Shown here one piece after another: positions 4,710-6,582 of a stretch of DNA of 6,582 nt. A model generated the notes under the pieces. That model was not told where the DNA came from. It did not search any database and saw only the letters and a list, made by a program, of their open reading frames with translations. How positions within the stretch are numbered: position 1 is the stretch's first letter; each line of letters starts with the position of its first letter. Made by a program: the position numbers and the translations under genes. This DNA comes from Pseudomonadales bacterium. GTDB taxonomy: Bacteria; Pseudomonadota; Gammaproteobacteria; Pseudomonadales; Pseudohongiellaceae. The DNA lies in NCBI GenBank assembly GCA_031277435.1, contig JAITMI010000106.1, forward strand, positions 1 through 6,582, read 5' to 3'.

Positions 4710-6567
4710 GCGCCGCCGCGCAAACCTCGCAGTGCAGATATTGCGCCTTGGGGTCGTTGAGATAGGCGGGTAGCGTCCATAGTTGATTCAAAAGTTGCGG
4801 CAGGGAGCCGGGCGTGTTTTGCGTGGGCGCGGCTTCGAACCAGCCGCTGAGCCAGGGCAGCTTGCTCACTAGTGAGGAGGACGTGGCGGGGTCCAATTGC
4901 GCTAGCAGATTGGCGAAGGCGCTCGCGGGCGCTTGTAGCGGCGTCACCGTGTAAGTGCTCAGGCCGGCGCGTTGCGCGGCGCTGGCGACCGCTTGGTCCA
5001 GATCGCCGATTTCATCCACCAATCCTAATTCACGCGCGCGTTGGCCGGACCACACTTGGCCTTGCGCCACTTGATCCACCGCTTCGAGGTTCATGGTGCG
5101 CGCTTCGGATACCAGCGTGATGAAGCGCTGATAGCCGTGTTCGATGCTCAATTGAATACTGCGTTCCGCCAAAGGCGACAACGCGCGGCCCGGCGTGGTG
5201 GCGCCGGATAAGGCGGTGGTGCCGACGCCATCGACGGTGAGGCCAAGTTTGGCGAAGCCTTGATCAAAGGTGGGCAATACGCCATAAATACCGATCGATC
5301 CGGTGATTGTGGAACTAGTGGCCCAAATCTCATCGGCGGGCGTGGCGATCCAATAGCCGCCCGAGGCCGCCACGGCGCCCATCGAGACTACCAGAGGCCG
5401 CTTGGTTTGCGTGAAGGCTTCAAGTTCGCCGCGAATCACTTCGGAAGCGAAGGCGCTGCCGCCGGGGCTGTCGATGCGCAGTACCAGCGCGGCCAGGTTT
5501 TCATCTTCGCGCGCCTGACGGATCAAGGCCGCCAGCGAGTCGCCGCCGATGACGCCGGGCAGGCCGCGGCCATCGACGATTTCGCCGCTGGCCACGATCA
5601 AACCAATACGCCCGCCGCCGGGGATGGGCAGTACCGGCCCCAGGCTGCGCAGGTAATTCTGGTAGCTGACGCGCGGCAACGGTTCGCCTTCGCCAAGTTC
5701 GGCGTTGATGTAGGCGTCGCTCTCGGCCCGGCTTTGCAGGCGGTCCACCCAATGTTCACCCAGCGCCAGCGCGGCGTCATCGCCTTGATAACGCGCCAAC
5801 GCTTCGTCGTAAGTATCGAGCAGCGCCGGGATGGCATTGCGCGGCAAGTCGCGCGCGGTTTCCACGTCGCGCAAATATTGTTCCCATAAATCGCCGAATA
5901 ATGCGTTGAAATTACTTTTGGCTTCCGCCGACATATCGTTGCGTTCATACGGTTCCACCGCCGCCTTGTAGGTGCCAACGCGGAACACATGCGCCTGGAT
6001 GCCGAGTTTTTCCAGCGCAGCTTGAAAATACAATTGCCAGGTGCCGAAACCTTCCAGGCTCACGCCGCCGAAGGGGTTGAGCATGATGGTGTTGGCGGCG
6101 CTGGCCAAATAGTACTGCCCCTGTGAATAGTTGCCGGCCACGGCGTAAATCGTCTTGCCGCTGGCCTTGAAGGCTTGCAGCGCGCGGGCCACCTCCTGCA
6201 AATGGCTGAAGGCGGCGCCGCTGAGATTTTCTGGCCGCAGCACCAGCGCCTCGATGCGTGAATCATTGGCGGCGCTCTGGATGACGCGCAAGAGTTCGCT
6301 CAAAACCACTTGGTTAGGAATGCCCTGGGTGAGCAGTTGCTGCGGACTGCTGGGCAGGCTGCGCTGTTCCACCAGTGCGCCGTTGAGTTCGAGCACCAAG
6401 ACCGCGCTGGGCGGAATCACCGGCGCGGAATCGCCGCCAATTCCGCTCAATACCAGCATGACAAGCAATATGAACAAAAAGTTCAATACCACTGAGCGGA
6501 AGCCGCGATAGAGAGTCAATAGCAGTGCAAAAAAACGGCGCGGCAGCGAGGTGGATTCGGTGCTCAT
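4702..6567 (-). CDS. sppA: Signal peptide peptidase SppA, 67K type
   Basis: SppA is an inner-membrane serine protease (family S49) that degrades cleaved signal peptides, with its active domain facing the periplasm. The 621 residues match the long two-repeat type (E. coli 618). Residues about 25-45 (VVLNFLFILLVMLVLSGIGG) form the single N-terminal membrane anchor. The N-terminal repeat (about 55-300) holds the general-base lysine K201 in VGTYKAAVEPYER. The C-terminal repeat (about 320-540) starts with GRIGLIVASGEIVDG, has the DSPGGSAFASE loop (366-376), and carries the nucleophile S402 in MGAVAASGGYW, followed by ITGSIGIYGV (421-430). This K/S dyad on separate repeats is the known SppA arrangement, so the enzyme looks intact. 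The start at 6565-6567 has a GGAG seven bases upstream. The gene is convergent with hda, 3 bp apart. An H-C-E-V-C (612-616) lies near the C-terminus. Confidence 0.96.
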   Translation of the reverse strand: MSTESTSLPRRFFALLLTLYRGFRSVVLNFLFILLVMLVLSGIGGDSAPVIPPSAVLVLELNGALVEQRSLPSSPQQLLTQGIPNQVVLSELLRVIQSAANDSRIEALVLRPENLSGAAFSHLQEVARALQAFKASGKTIYAVAGNYSQGQYYLASAANTIMLNPFGGVSLEGFGTWQLYFQAALEKLGIQAHVFRVGTYKAAVEPYERNDMSAEAKSNFNALFGDLWEQYLRDVETARDLPRNAIPALLDTYDEALARYQGDDAALALGEHWVDRLQSRAESDAYINAELGEGEPLPRVSYQNYLRSLGPVLPIPGGGRIGLIVASGEIVDGRGLPGVIGGDSLAALIRQAREDENLAALVLRIDSPGGSAFASEVIRGELEAFTQTKRPLVVSMGAVAASGGYWIATPADEIWATSSTITGSIGIYGVLPTFDQGFAKLGLTVDGVGTTALSGATTPGRALSPLAERSIQLSIEHGYQRFITLVSEARTMNLEAVDQVAQGQVWSGQRARELGLVDEIGDLDQAVASAAQRAGLSTYTVTPLQAPASAFANLLAQLDPATSSSLVSKLPWLSGWFEAAPTQNTPGSLPQLLNQLWTLPAYLNDPKAQYLHCEVCAAARW

Positions 6568-6574
6568 GGGGCGG

Positions 6575-6578
6575 CTCC
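6575..6578 (-). promoter_or_regulatory. Ribosome binding site of sppA
   Basis: On the minus strand GGAG lies seven bases before the ATG at 6565-6567, a near-ideal Shine-Dalgarno spacing. It is the only clear ribosome site in the window and supports the chosen sppA start. Any promoter lies right of the window edge. Confidence 0.6.
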
Positions 6579-6582
6579 GGTT

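Noticed and set aside
5260..5889. 209-codon open frame on the plus strand opposite sppA
   Set aside because: It lies antisense to the SppA catalytic core; its Gly/Ala/Arg-rich composition reflects GC-rich complement codons.
1..6582. CRISPR array, insertion sequence, tRNA or phage-defence cassette
   Set aside because: No spaced direct repeats, transposase, tRNA fold or defence domains were seen; all of the window except short gaps is occupied by housekeeping-type genes.

Overview
The window is a compact stretch of bacterial chromosome. It carries five complete protein genes and one gene cut off by the left edge. The set points to a gammaproteobacterium, because hda next to a DUF2066 gene, a DUF3108 exported protein, and a 67-kDa-type SppA are typical of that class. 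The coding regions from about 470 onward are GC-rich (60-70% in stretches I counted). I cannot name the genus; a Cellvibrionales- or Pseudomonas-like relative is a guess. I see no rRNA, tRNA, CRISPR array, insertion sequence or phage gene.

Layout from left to right. (1) 1-371, plus strand: the C-terminal part of a GNAT N-acetyltransferase, about 51% GC and so visibly less GC-rich than the rest. (2) 372-472: an AT-rich convergent gap with a 12-bp palindrome and a GC-rich hairpin abutting the selO stop. (3) 2756 down to 473, minus strand: a two-gene unit, a DUF3108 exported protein followed by selO (ydiU), a protein AMPylase; the genes overlap by 23 nt. (4) 2757-2904: a divergent promoter region. 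(5) 2905-4698, plus strand: a DUF2066 exported protein and then hda, the DnaA regulatory inactivator, 12 nt apart. (6) 6567 down to 4702, minus strand: sppA, an inner-membrane signal peptide peptidase, convergent with hda. The two stop codons sit in opposite arms of a perfect 8-bp hairpin.

The genes do not form one pathway. They cover replication control (Hda), envelope protein turnover (SppA), redox/stress-linked AMPylation (SelO), two exported proteins of unknown function, and an acetyltransferase of unknown substrate. As I recall the usual gammaproteobacterial arrangement, purM and purN lie between the divergent DUF2066 and DUF3108 genes; they are absent here. I find no convincing novel multi-gene system. 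The points most worth checking are sequence-level oddities: an aromatic version of the Hda clamp-binding motif, a proline at the Hda sensor II position, a SelO that keeps its C-terminal redox cysteine but lacks the activation-loop partner known from E. coli, and the stop-codon hairpin between hda and sppA.
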